Assembly: GCA_030386875.1 (NCBI GenBank)
Contig: CM059567.1
Coordinates: 83,879,130 to 83,943,129, forward strand
Direction of reading: 5' to 3'
DNA: 64,000 nt
Source of the DNA: Morinoia aosen
Taxonomy: Eukaryota; Arthropoda; Malacostraca; Amphipoda; Talitridae
This document shows, one piece after another, positions 23,011 through 32,989 of the stretch. How positions within the stretch are numbered: position 1 is the stretch's first letter; each line of letters opens with the position of its first letter. A model generated the notes under the pieces. The model ran no database searches. It was not told the DNA's origin and saw only the letters and a program-made list of their open reading frames with translations. Made by a program: the position numbers and the translations under genes.

Positions 23011-24855
23011 CCCCTTAACGCCCCAGAGGACACCAGTGTCCTCTGTCAAAAATACCCTCAATATATTATAATTCAAGTTCAATTAGCTCCCTAATGTGTT
23101 CTTTGAAGTTCTCTGCCGGGTGGCAGTTCCTATCCCAATGAATATTGGGATAGATATTGGTGACTGCCTGATGCCAGCGCCAGCTTAAGCCCGTATGAGA
23201 CGGTGGCAAGAAGTGGCACTCATGGGTGCGAGAGATGCGCTCTCTTCTCCGAAGTCATGGCGGCCGCCGTCACCAACACACTGCAATGTTATTACACGAG
23301 ACGGTGTTGGCCAGCCAAAGACACGGCGCGCAGTAGCGCACGGAAATCAGAAGCTGGATTTGTTTTCATTATTTTATTCACCAATACGTGTCTTTCAAGT
23401 CATGTTCATTTTCGACGGTTAATTCACAGAAATTCAAAATTAAAACATGGTTAATTAAATGCATTAATATTATTTTAGGGGTTCTGATACCAGCAAAATA
23501 TGTATACCATTTAGAAAAGAATTATGAAATTAATATGGCTCAATATCTGCGTCATATACATATATATGATTAACAACTAGTGTGGAATGCGTGGCGCCCG
23601 TGAATGCAAGCAACTACGCTTGATTGCAATTGAAGGTTTTTTTTGCACGGTGGAATGCAGATTGATTGTCGTAAATATGAAAAACATCCAATACTGGTAA
23701 TATTGAGGCACTTGTACACACAATTGCAGCATGTGCATTGGTACAGGTAACTCTAATTTTAAGAGCAGGTACCATCTTTAATAATACTGCATCGTACATT
23801 AAAATAGCTCTGATGTAAGTGAAGAAATGACTATCACCACATTTTATATACTTAGTTCGATTATTTAATGCTTGGTTTAGTCATCAGGCTGACATACAAA
23901 CTTTAACACTGTACTGACTGTATTTTGAACAATAATAAATATGAGTATTAGAGAAACGAATTGAAAATTTGTACATAGCGGTACAGTATAAATTTACACT
24001 AGAACACTTACTCTCCTGAAAAAGTACAAATAGCGTATACATGCTTGTTTCCGTCATTTTTTACTTCTGCATAATGTAACTGCGATTTCGAACTTCCGAA
24101 AAAAAATCATAATAGTAATTTTTATGCAGGAAACAAGAGAAGTAATAATACATGTGGAAGAACTAACTTGTTACCTACATTGGGCTGAGAATGAAGTATT
24201 TCATACAATGACGAAGACGAGGCGCAATGAATGTCACCTTCGTCTAAGAATGGGAATACTATTGGAAATGGGAATCGCAATTTGGGAATACCATTTCATC
24301 AGTTCCTGTACCTGATTTCTGGGAATCTTTTTAGTTTTGTTTTCCTGCCTGAACTGCGACTGAAGTGTTTTTATTTATTTACTCTGGAGTTAATTCAATC
24401 TCTGGCTTCATTTCTTTAAAGATGTTGTTTAGTGCTATTTTTCGTAGAGATCTATCTCTATACTCGCTACTTATCTCTCTACATAAACATGGGTGTGTTC
24501 TGAGAATTTCTATAAATAATATGGTCGACCGCCCGCACCAGTCAGCCAGCGGCGGAGGTGAAGGGAGAGAACAACTTATCGCAGACATCCTTCTCATACG
24601 AAGCCTGGCTAGCTACTGAGACAGCGTCGGCGTGCATGTTCGCCGTATCGTGCACAGAGCGATCACGAATTTCCACACTCGTGTAAGTTCGAACACGGCC
24701 ACAGAGAGCAGAGTTGCGACAGAAAGAGAGGAAATGGGAGGAGCTAGCGATGCTACGCGCAAATGTTCACACTCAGAGCCACCGTCTCATATGGGCTTTA
24801 GTGACTGTGGTTGTGTTAACGGTAATATGAGTACAAAAATTCGGACGTTATAGGG
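23011..24855. mobile_element. piggyBac-like non-autonomous element
   Basis: An 1,845-bp segment flanked by TTAA on both sides (23007-23010 and 24856-24859). Ends are CCCCTTAACGCC on the left and, reverse-complemented, CCCTATAACGTC on the right. Further in, a 19-bp sequence at 23189-23207 (GCCCGTATGAGACGGTGGC) is repeated inverted at 24779-24797 with one mismatch. TTAA target, CCC-starting ends and internal inverted repeats are the piggyBac pattern. No transposase frame remains inside. It sits within the solo-LTR-like insertion, so it is the youngest layer of this nest. Confidence 0.6.
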
Positions 24856-24918
24856 TTAAGGAGCCACCTCGGAAGGACGAACTATTTCGCATAGTTTGTC
24901 GATAGGAAGACGCTGTCG

Positions 24919-25065
24919 CAGTTCGGCACTACCAGAATTCACTTCTGTTGCCCTAGCGGTCTCATACGGCGCAGACAGTTGCTCGTCTTCCTAACGGTAC
25001 CACCGTAGTTCGGCACTAACAGAATTTAGTTCTGTTGCCCTAGCGGACTGATTACGGCGTAGGCG
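24919..25065. repeat. 87-bp tandem duplication, CpG-rich
   Basis: Two partial copies with an 87-bp period (gttcggcact at 24921 and at 25008), each containing a short palindrome (cagaa....ttctg) followed by ttgccctagcgg. It lies in the right part of the solo-LTR-like insertion and may be an LTR-internal repeat. Confidence 0.75.
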
Positions 25066-25188
25066 GTACCCACACGAACCTCAGGAAGGGCAGCTGCGAA
25101 GAAAAGCTAGCGCCCCGGAAAAGGTAGCTGTGCAGAAGACAGCCCCTTTTCCACGAACCCTCACGTCGACCGCACGACGGTATCGACA

Positions 25189-25742
25189 AAGATATACAGT
25201 ATTGAATAAAAACACGACAAAATCATGAAATTGCTCATTTTTCATGCATTCAAACAAGTGTCTAGATAAAAAATACATGACATAAAAACTGATTAAATCT
25301 AAATTTCAAAACTTCACTGACTAGAATCGTAAATGTGAGTTAAAAACGGAAAATAAGAATACAAGAGGACAACTAAAATGCGGAACGGTCATAAGGTCAG
25401 CTTAGTAGCTCAAATAAAATCTAACCAAGAAGAGAGACAGAGGGGAAAAAAATGAGTAAGAGAGAAAGTGAGAGAGAGAAAGAGAAGACAGAATATGAAG
25501 GGGGAAAAATATATATATATATAGATGTACATTGAATATTGCTCACTAAGAACCTATAATTTTTAAGGGATAAGCACTCTGCATATCATTCAGTGCCGGT
25601 TTCAATCTGTGTATATAGAGAGATTCTAGCATGCGCAGTTCACAAGAATTCGAAGCGTATTCTAAAATTTTAAATCGCTCTTTACTGATAATTTGTTCGC
25701 ATTGACCCATACAGTGCTGCCTTATGTTGGAATGTGAAGGTG
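25189..25742 (-). repeat. Penelope pseudo-LTR, downstream copy
   Basis: A 554-bp direct repeat of 28087-28637, covering the end of the endonuclease domain and the 3' untranslated region. It includes purine-rich gagagagaaagagaag stretches and a TA microsatellite that differs in length between copies. Same orientation; about 98% identical by eye. Confidence 0.9.
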
Positions 25743-26082
25743 CCCCTAACGGACGTCCAGTGCGATGACTCCTTCCGGCATGCTCAGCGACTCTCACAAA
25801 TAGTGCTCGGTGGGTTGATCCCACATACCGCGATGCGCAATGCGCACACCTAAATTCATAAAAGAGAGATGATCGCAAGCCCTTGGGAAGGTCATCTTTG
25901 AAGCGAAAAAAGGATCCAATTGTGAGTTTGTTCAATAAAATTATGCGAAAGCGAGTCGTGGGAATTAATTTACCGAGGACATTAGATAGTTCATTTTTCA
26001 ACTTTTCGGACTGATAGCCAAAATATGGTAGAACGCAATATATAATTGATGAAATTTGTTCAGACTCTCGAGGGCTATACAC
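25546..26082 (-). pseudogene. Penelope-like GIY-YIG endonuclease domain
   Basis: The C-terminal part of the same protein. It contains a CAHC cysteine pair followed by SRYVGSTHRALFVRVAEH, the GIY-YIG core in its Penelope form (YVGST with the following arginine and the EH pair). LESLYIHRLKPALND at the end supplies the usual catalytic glutamate helix and terminal asparagine. The domain would nick target DNA during insertion. It sits directly upstream of the 3' untranslated region that is duplicated in the truncated unit at 28087-28637, so the last part of the domain exists twice. Confidence 0.88.
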
Positions 26083-26276
26083 ATTTGAAAGAAAAGTATT
26101 GATAGATTTGTAAAAGGCAACAACAGGGAAACCGTTGGAAGAAAAGTAAGATTTGAGGAACTCATACTCACGGTGAAGGTTATCATAAGTAGAACAAATC
26201 CTATAGGCTCTGTCGATTAAAGTGAATAGACTATTTCTTTTAAAAAATTTGGAACAGAAACTAAAAAAGCTGAGAC

Positions 26277-28032
26277 CTAAACCGGTAAACTTTGTTTTCT
26301 ATAAGCCGAGGTAAAAAATTGATTTTCCGCTCTGCAAACTTTAACGTCAAGAAAATTAAGACAATCGCCGTGTTCTAAATCTACTGTAAACTTAATACTA
26401 GAATGTTGTACATTCAAATATTGCAGAAATAATTGCACATCAGTTGCACGTTTGAACAGGACAAAGGTATCGTCTACATAACGCTTGTACAGGATAGGCT
26501 TAAAAATGGACGGACAGTTTTGGAGCCACAATTTTTCATGGAAGCACATAAAAATGTTCGCAAAAGTAGGACCGAGCGGAAGGCCCATACCCAAGCCCTC
26601 AATTTGTTTATAAGCAATACCGTTGAAGAGAAAAAAGGAATTAAACACAGCAAGTTCCAGAAGACTCTTGAAAAAATTCCGACTTAATCCTATGACTAGA
26701 GAAGCTGGACTAGTAAACAGGGAACTGAGACAAATGTTGATAGTTTCCGACAAAGGAACGTTGGTGAATAAACTTTCAATATCAAAAGATGCCATATAAA
26801 AAATATTCATTCGCATTTTCTATGTTTGTGATACACTTTACGAAACCTGATGAATTGGACAGAGAATATTCATTAGCCGTTAAAGGACTTAGTATTGGTA
26901 CTAAAAATTTTGCTAGTTTGTACGTGGCACAGTTGTACGCAGCAAAAATCGGACGAAATTGAAAAGAATTGAAGAAATCAGGTTTATGGATCTTCGGTAA
27001 ACCATACATAATACCAGGCCCTGAACCAGAAACGAACAGTTAAGTAGGTCAAGAGACTTTAATTTGCGTAAGAAATTGTTAACTTTATCTTCAACTCTCA
27101 TAGAATATTTTAGAACACAGTCGGTGATCGGTAAAAATTTGGTAGTATCTGAAATTATTTCTTGCATTTTGGTTAAATAAGTAATTTTATCAAGAACCAC
27201 AACTGCTTTGCCTTTATCAGGCCTTGTAACAATTATATTTGGATTATTAGCAAGTCTCTTCAGTTCAGTTATATCATTTCGAGTAAAAATAGCAGAAAAT
27301 ATTTTGAATGGTTTGAAACTGTAATAATACCGTTGTGATATGGATCTAATTTGTTCAGTAATTTCATTTATAGAGGCATGAGATGCGTACTTATTTTGAA
27401 TATGGCATACCAACTTCTCAAATCCAAGGAAATATTTATAAAAATTTATCCGATAGACTGGCAGACAGAAATCAAGACCAAATGCCAACAAGAATTTCAA
27501 ACGGTTACTCAATGGAATACTGCTATAGTTGTGAACAACTAAATTAGGGTCGCAAGGAGTAAGGTGATTATAAATCCCTAGGTTATTCAATTTACGTGAA
27601 TGCGTTTTAGCAGTGTCTCTGATGAAAACTTTCATCTTCTCCCGAACGTAGCGGTGAGCTGAAACTCGGATGATACCAGGAAGTGCGTCGACTAAACTGC
27701 ATTTACATTCAGTCAGGCTGCTTGTTAAAGTTGCGATGCTTCTTTTCTTGCTGTTGATTTCCTTAACCAAAAGACTTGCTTGCCACGATTTATAAAAATT
27801 GGTGTTGTGCAGGGATCTTCTGTACAACTTGAAGCGAAGAAACTTGTGCATGATGTCATACACTTTGAACTGGCACAAAAATTTCTCTTTCTCCAACTTG
27901 CGAGAAAGGCCCTCATACTTTCTTATGAACTTGTAAGCTTCTTCACCATAGCTACATCGAACAATATTAGGAATATCTTTTCTGCTAAGCAGTTTAACTA
28001 TAAAGGTTATAGCAAAGAAGAACTTTAAAATC
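26277..28032 (-). pseudogene. Penelope-like N-terminal region and reverse transcriptase
   Basis: The N-terminal region (from about 28032) holds NIIVTRPDKGKAVVVLDKI (about 27180-27250) and, further on, YGLPKIHKPDF, both hallmarks of Penelope-like proteins upstream of the RT core. The RT core follows: ASFDIESLFTNVP (motif A aspartate), GLGMGLPLGPTFANIFM, YKRYVDDTFVLF with the YVDD catalytic box near 26470, and LNFLDVKV. The enzyme copies element RNA; these RTs are related to telomerase RT and unlike LINE RTs. Order and length agree with a complete ancestral protein. The frame is no longer continuous. Confidence 0.88.
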
Positions 28033-28037
28033 ATTTT

Positions 28038-28077
28038 AATGAAACGTTTCAAGCCTCAGCTCATCATCAGTCATTTC
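28038..28077 (-). ncRNA. Hammerhead-ribozyme-like motif, junction 1
   Basis: On the minus strand, just inside the unit start: AATGA, then core box CTGATGA, a small stem II (GAGC/GCTT around a TGAG loop), then GAAAC, then ACGT and TCATT. AATGA pairs with TCATT as stem I. The palindromic ACGT could form a two-strand stem III in a dimer, as known for very short stems III in Penelope-like hammerheads. One extra T sits between CTGATGA and stem II, so cleavage competence is uncertain. Confidence 0.5.
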
Positions 28078-28086
28078 TGCAAGTAC

Positions 28087-28637
28087 AAGATATACAGTAT
28101 TGAATAAAAACACGACAAAATCATGAAATTGCTCATTCTTCATGCATTCAAACAAGTGTCTAGATAAAAAATACATGACATAAAAACTGATTAAATCTAA
28201 ATTTCAAAACTTCACTGACTAGAATCGTAAATGTGAGTTAAAAACGGAAAATAAGAATACAAGAGGACAACTAAAATGCGGAACGGTCAGAAGGTCAGCT
28301 TAGTAGCTCAAATAAAATCTAACCAAGAAGAGAGACAGAGGGGGAAAAAAATGAGTAAGAGAGAAAGTGAGAGAGAGAAAGAGAAGACAGAATATGAAGG
28401 GGGAAAAATATATATTTATATGTACATTGAATATTGCTCACTAAGAACCTATAATTTTTAAGGGATAAGCACTCTGCATATCATTCAGTGCCGGTTTCAA
28501 ACTGTGTATATAGAGAGATTCTAGCATGAGCAGTTCACAAGAATTCGAAGCGTAGTCTAAAATTTTTAATCGCTCTTTACTGATAATTTGTTCGCATTGA
28601 CCCATACAGTGCTGCCTTATGTTGGAATGTGAAGGTG
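28087..28637 (-). repeat. Penelope pseudo-LTR, upstream (truncated) unit
   Basis: A 551-bp direct repeat of 25189-25742. It represents a 5'-truncated unit joined head-to-tail to the full unit at the acaagatatac junction (28086-28095). The homology stops abruptly at gaaggtg (28637), which is the 5' truncation point and the outer edge of the insertion. Confidence 0.9.
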
Positions 28638-31600
28638 ATTTTTGTAATTTTTGCTGACCTACTCACAATACCACGCAAAAGTTTGGATGAAAATTATGCG
28701 GAGTTCAATTCGATTTCATTGAGATGGGCACCATTGTCATGACCTGAAGTAAATCGTCATTGCTACGTCGCTACATTTAGGAACAGGCCTGAAGATAAAA
28801 TAGGCACTGGGTACGTGTTACCCTGTCAACTCTTGTTTCGATAGGAAAAATTTCATGGTTTGGTTTCGGTACATAGGGCAGTGTATCCAAAAAATTGTCA
28901 GTTCATCATTCAATTATCATTTTACATTTAGCTTGTAACCCTCCTTTACAAAATGTTGTAAACATTGATATGCACTGCAAAATTAAAATATTATATATTT
29001 TCATCTATTTATCGTCTTTGACCATTAGGCTTTTCTTAACGTTTATTGCCAAAAACGTCAAGAACTGTGAGATGAATAAAGTATAATTAGAGCCAGTTAA
29101 GTAATCGCAAATTTTTCCACAGGTTCAGCAAGTTATAAATAAAATGAAATGCTTGAACTCCTGTGGCGCTAATCTGAACGTCGAGAGGCTATTTGCTGAC
29201 TCCACTACCTTGTTAGCGCCGCAAACGACGATGACAATTCTGCCCATTTACCAGCCATCCTTTGCTCCAATAATCAGGGCCATCTAAAGTAACACGCGTT
29301 TTTTCAGGGAAAAAACTTTCAAAAATTTCCTCTATATCCATATTCTGCCTATGTCGATTGATTTTGCACTTGAATTTTTTCAATGGGCGCTTTGGAACCT
29401 GTTTTACTGGCGCTGCAATATTCTACAAATGACCAAATCAAATACACTTCGACGCATTTATCGAAAAAAAATTCTAGACCGTCAATGCAGGACTCAACTC
29501 AGCAGCACGTTTAATTCGTATCATTGATTGGTATGAAACAACTAGACAAATAGTGATTGACTTTTATTAGCCTTCTGACGAACCTTCGTAGGATCACCGG
29601 TAAAGTTCTTCACATTTCTGTGAAGGTTCTGCTCATAATTTTCCACTGTTTTCAGCATTAGTTTACTCAAGAGTAAACCAAGGGGCCAATTCAAGAGTTA
29701 ATTAATTTTGCCCTGTTCCGAATTAGAACACTTCATTATTAATTTGACAAGCGTGGAACACCATAATGGAATTATATATGATGTCAGTTTTACATTGTGT
29801 GTATCTGCACAATTTTTCAAAGCATACGCGTTTCAGGAGTGCCAACATTCCCTGAAAATTTCTTCCAAATTCATAATTTAATTTTTGACGTAATTGAGAA
29901 AATATTATCGCTCAAATACTCTGACCCGTAGCACAGACCAGCTATAAAAGAGACAAATGGAGAAGAAAATTAAACAAAAGGAACACAAGCATGGCATACA
30001 GGATACAGAAGACAGCTAATCACGCAGATATTAGCATGCAAGCGGCACGCGCTCTGCATGCACGCCAGCTATCGCGCACCAGTGCACCTTCTCGTCGGTG
30101 AGGGTACAGGACATCGTGCATTTTATTCAGCCTGCATTGCAGCATACTCTGGATGGCGCCTCGACTTCGTTTATGAGACAGAGATAACGCTAGCGACCAA
30201 AGTTGGTAAAAATTCTGTGTTTACATTGAAGAACCCGCCCACTCAGGTTTTATCCAGTTTTGATGGGTATTATTGGGCCGTATCGGGATTTTAGTTCTTC
30301 ATCCTGAAGTGGTTTAAATTCGTTGATTAAATGACTGACTTCTGCTACATAGGCATGCAAAATTATAACTCTGCTAGAAAAAATAAAACATTGCGTTTTT
30401 CCTGCAACATTCATGCATACTGAACATTTCTCATGACAGCAGTTCTCAGGTGTATGTTAAGAATAGCTTGCGAAAACTTTCAATTGGATAATTAATGTGA
30501 AGGTTTTATCTGTGTAATTTTTTTATCATGAACAAATTTCCAATTGAAATATGGCTAAAGGAAGAGGCATAATACTCAAATCTCACGTTTTTAACCGACA
30601 GTTCGCTCACAATTTCAGCGATTCAACATCGTTTTTCATGAACGTGACAAAACTAGTGGAAATTAATTAAGCAGACGCAAGAAATGTCGATCAAAACATT
30701 ACTGACCTTCAAATGTTAAGTATTTAAAGTTGTTTAAAACTTATTCAACTTATTCACAAAGTAGTAGATGAATGTCGTAGGTATTTCTCACCGCCTCAGT
30801 GGTTTACTTTTTTCTATAGTAACGGCAGAAAAATGGTGAAAGCTAATTCAACAACAGCATAGAAAGCAACCATATATAATGATACTTAGAGTAGTTGCCA
30901 AGATGATTTTGCCCTTTAATTCTGAAACTTCATGACTTACCATTATCTTACCAATTATTGAAAGAAAAATTTTCATGTCTGATTCTATGCGGAACAGTTA
31001 ACGAAACGACTATTTTTTACAGAAAATCCCAATAGGTTATAAAAATTCACTGGCTCTGGAAATCACAATTTTTTTTTTTAAATATGCATGTTACCTGTAT
31101 CGATAAAAGTTATCATTACTTGGCAATTTGTAACAAATTAGGTTACGGCTTAACAGAACTCAAATATTTATACTTTTTCCGGGTGTTTACCCCTTACTCA
31201 GTTAGGCTTATGCGCATTTTCTGTAAATTTAAGAAATTCTTAATAAAAGTTCGATTTCTTCTGTAGTTGAATCCGTAAAACGAATTTTATTACTAAACAT
31301 CTGGGGTCCCACAAGCAATTCCTTATTCTGGAAAATAAATAAACAAAATTATGAAACTTAAAATAGTTCTGGAGAGCGTGAACAGAGAGTTTGAAATTAT
31401 GTTTAAAAGTTATGCATAGCACATGATATCTATAATATCAGGTGGTTACGATTTTGTTTCCAAACACTTGCCCGGCCAGAAAGAAAAAGAAAATAAAAAC
31501 AGTTCATTTCCAATGAAGATGGTACCAAAAAGCTCATTAATGGTTTTTAAAATATCTTAAAGTAAGGATCTTTAGTTGATACACACCCATGAGTATCGTA

Positions 31601-31789
31601 GCGGTAATACCCATGTCAATAGTCGAAACAAATGATTGAGGGCAATGTATTCCTGTTGTTGCTTAAACTAGGTAAGTACATTTAGAAATGAAAATATAAT
31701 TGCAGTTCCGGCAGATGATTGAAAACACGCTTTTTAGTGCACACTTAATTACATTGAAATACGAGCTCAGGGACTTCCGGTATAAGGAA
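28638..31789. other. Unassigned; contains one dispersed-repeat fragment
   Basis: No gene recognised. A fragment at about 29998-30060 resembles the CpG-rich repeat at 32685-32750 (see that entry). A TATAAAAG at 29943 has no initiator at the expected distance. Confidence 0.4.
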
Positions 31790-32289
31790 TTATTTTTGAA
31801 AGTAAAACGGGTGGATTAAAATAATCCTGAGTCTACGGCAACGAGGTTGACATTCAGAACTATATTTTCACTCCTACGTGTCACACAATGGTAGTGTTTA
31901 TTATTTTACAGGAGATTTCTGCAGTTACGTTGTTGATATTTTGAAAAATGCTGTGTTTCAATTCCCGGAACGCATCAGGTTTGTTGATTTGAACTCTTAC
32001 TTTCTAATATCCTGAGAATAAAAAACCACAAACATTTAAACCTGGAGATCGAGGTGACCGTAACATGTCACAGTAACGTGAATGTAATCGGTGTGGAGAA
32101 ATTATTTTTAGCACAGTCATTGTTTCTTCTGGTGTATGAGGTGTAGCTGCATCTTGTTAGAATTCTCGCTATGTTCATAACATTTTTAATTTCATGTATT
32201 ACTCAAAACTATTTCGAGCTCCTTGTGCTTCATAGTTTTCTTGGAATCGAATTTCAAGATAAAAAAGTTTCTTATCGGCCACTCTGTAT
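31790..32289 (-). pseudogene. Mariner-like transposase remnant with one terminus
   Basis: Minus strand. The terminus TACAGAGTGGCCGATAAG is at 32271-32288. After a deletion the transposase catalytic core follows in broken frames: ATPHTPEETM (second aspartate region, usual QDGATPHTA), PHRLHSRYCDM, SPRSPGLNVCGFLFSGY (usual SPRSPDLNVCDFFLWGYLK), INKPDAFRELKHSI and NNVTAEI. The N-terminal half and the other terminal repeat are missing. Blocks differ from the other three mariner-like remnants, so it is a separate lineage (a Tc1/mariner relative common in insects). Dead copy with several stops. Confidence 0.7.
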
Positions 32290-32659
32290 ATGGATGAAAA
32301 TTACTTTGCTTTTCCAACATACTTAAAAAGAATTACTCTAGTGAAAAAAATAAAATTTCATTTAGTAATAAAAAGTACCAATATGCACTCCAGTTTTCTA
32401 TTTTACACTTGTATTTTCGTATTTTTCGGGAGTTTTTTTACAACAGCCTAATCTCCCACGTTCCTCCTTTTAAAATTGACTCGTAAGAACACACTTCTTG
32501 CAAGAATATAACTTTCTAAGTATTATCGACGATTTTATTTCTGCTTCAACAACGCATACATAGAGGGAACAGCCACGAAAATTAGTATTAAATATATTAT
32601 GACTATTATCCAAAGGATTTAATATAGTCTAAATGCGAATAAATAGCTGTAGTATAACA

Positions 32660-32960
32660 AAGTTTACAAAAGACACAATACCTGGCCCGAAAGGTCGCAG
32701 AAGACATCTCATCTCGCGGAAATTAGCATGCAAGCTGCAGGCGCGCTTCTCGAGCCCCGGCCGCCACACATTGGAGTACCTGACTGACCGCAGAGGGTAC
32801 AGTATCTCTTGCGTTTTTAAATCACTGTCATTATCGCGCTTTTCTTTAATGCTAAGATACACTTTTAAACTAATAAAATTTATGCGTGAGGAGACGGCAC
32901 CTTTTGAATAATAGCAACACTGACAAGGTTCAATCACGCATAGACGGTAGAACAAGAGCA
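32660..32960. repeat. Dispersed CpG-rich repeat fragment
   Basis: The part around ggaaattagcatgcaagctg (32716-32735) is similar, about three quarters identical by eye, to 29998-30060 (gatattagcatgcaagcggc) in the same orientation. Both sit in GC-richer islands within AT-rich sequence. Probably a short interspersed element of unknown type. Confidence 0.45.
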
Positions 32961-32989
32961 TAAATTCAGGTGCTGCAAGTGGCATTTAC

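Larger units (their letters stand above)
22557..25188. mobile_element. Solo-LTR-like insertion in the Penelope junction
   Basis: Begins TGTC and ends GACA (TG...CA ends). It is flanked by an exact 5-bp duplication AAGAT at 22552-22556 and 25189-25193. The uninterrupted version of this junction is present in the window at 28084-28095, so the insertion is certain. Leaving out the nested piggyBac-like element (23011-24855 plus one TTAA), about 780 bp remain, a normal length for a solo LTR. An AATAAA signal lies near 22848. No internal gag or pol was seen, so the clade (Gypsy or BEL/Pao) is open. It is younger than the Penelope array. Confidence 0.65.
22432..28637 (-). mobile_element. Penelope-like element in partial tandem array
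   Basis: Minus-strand Penelope-like retroelement with endonuclease. Reading from high to low coordinate: a 5'-truncated unit (28637-28087), a full-length unit (28086-25189), and the first 125 bp of a third unit (22556-22432) displaced by a later insertion. One unit is about 2.9 kb. Parts of the full unit: N-terminal region, reverse transcriptase with YVDD, and a C-terminal GIY-YIG endonuclease, as in the Penelope/Poseidon group. Tandem, partly truncated arrangement is typical of the family. The repeated ends differ at roughly ten positions in 550, so the insertion is fairly recent. The coding region looks broken at about three places. Confidence 0.88.
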
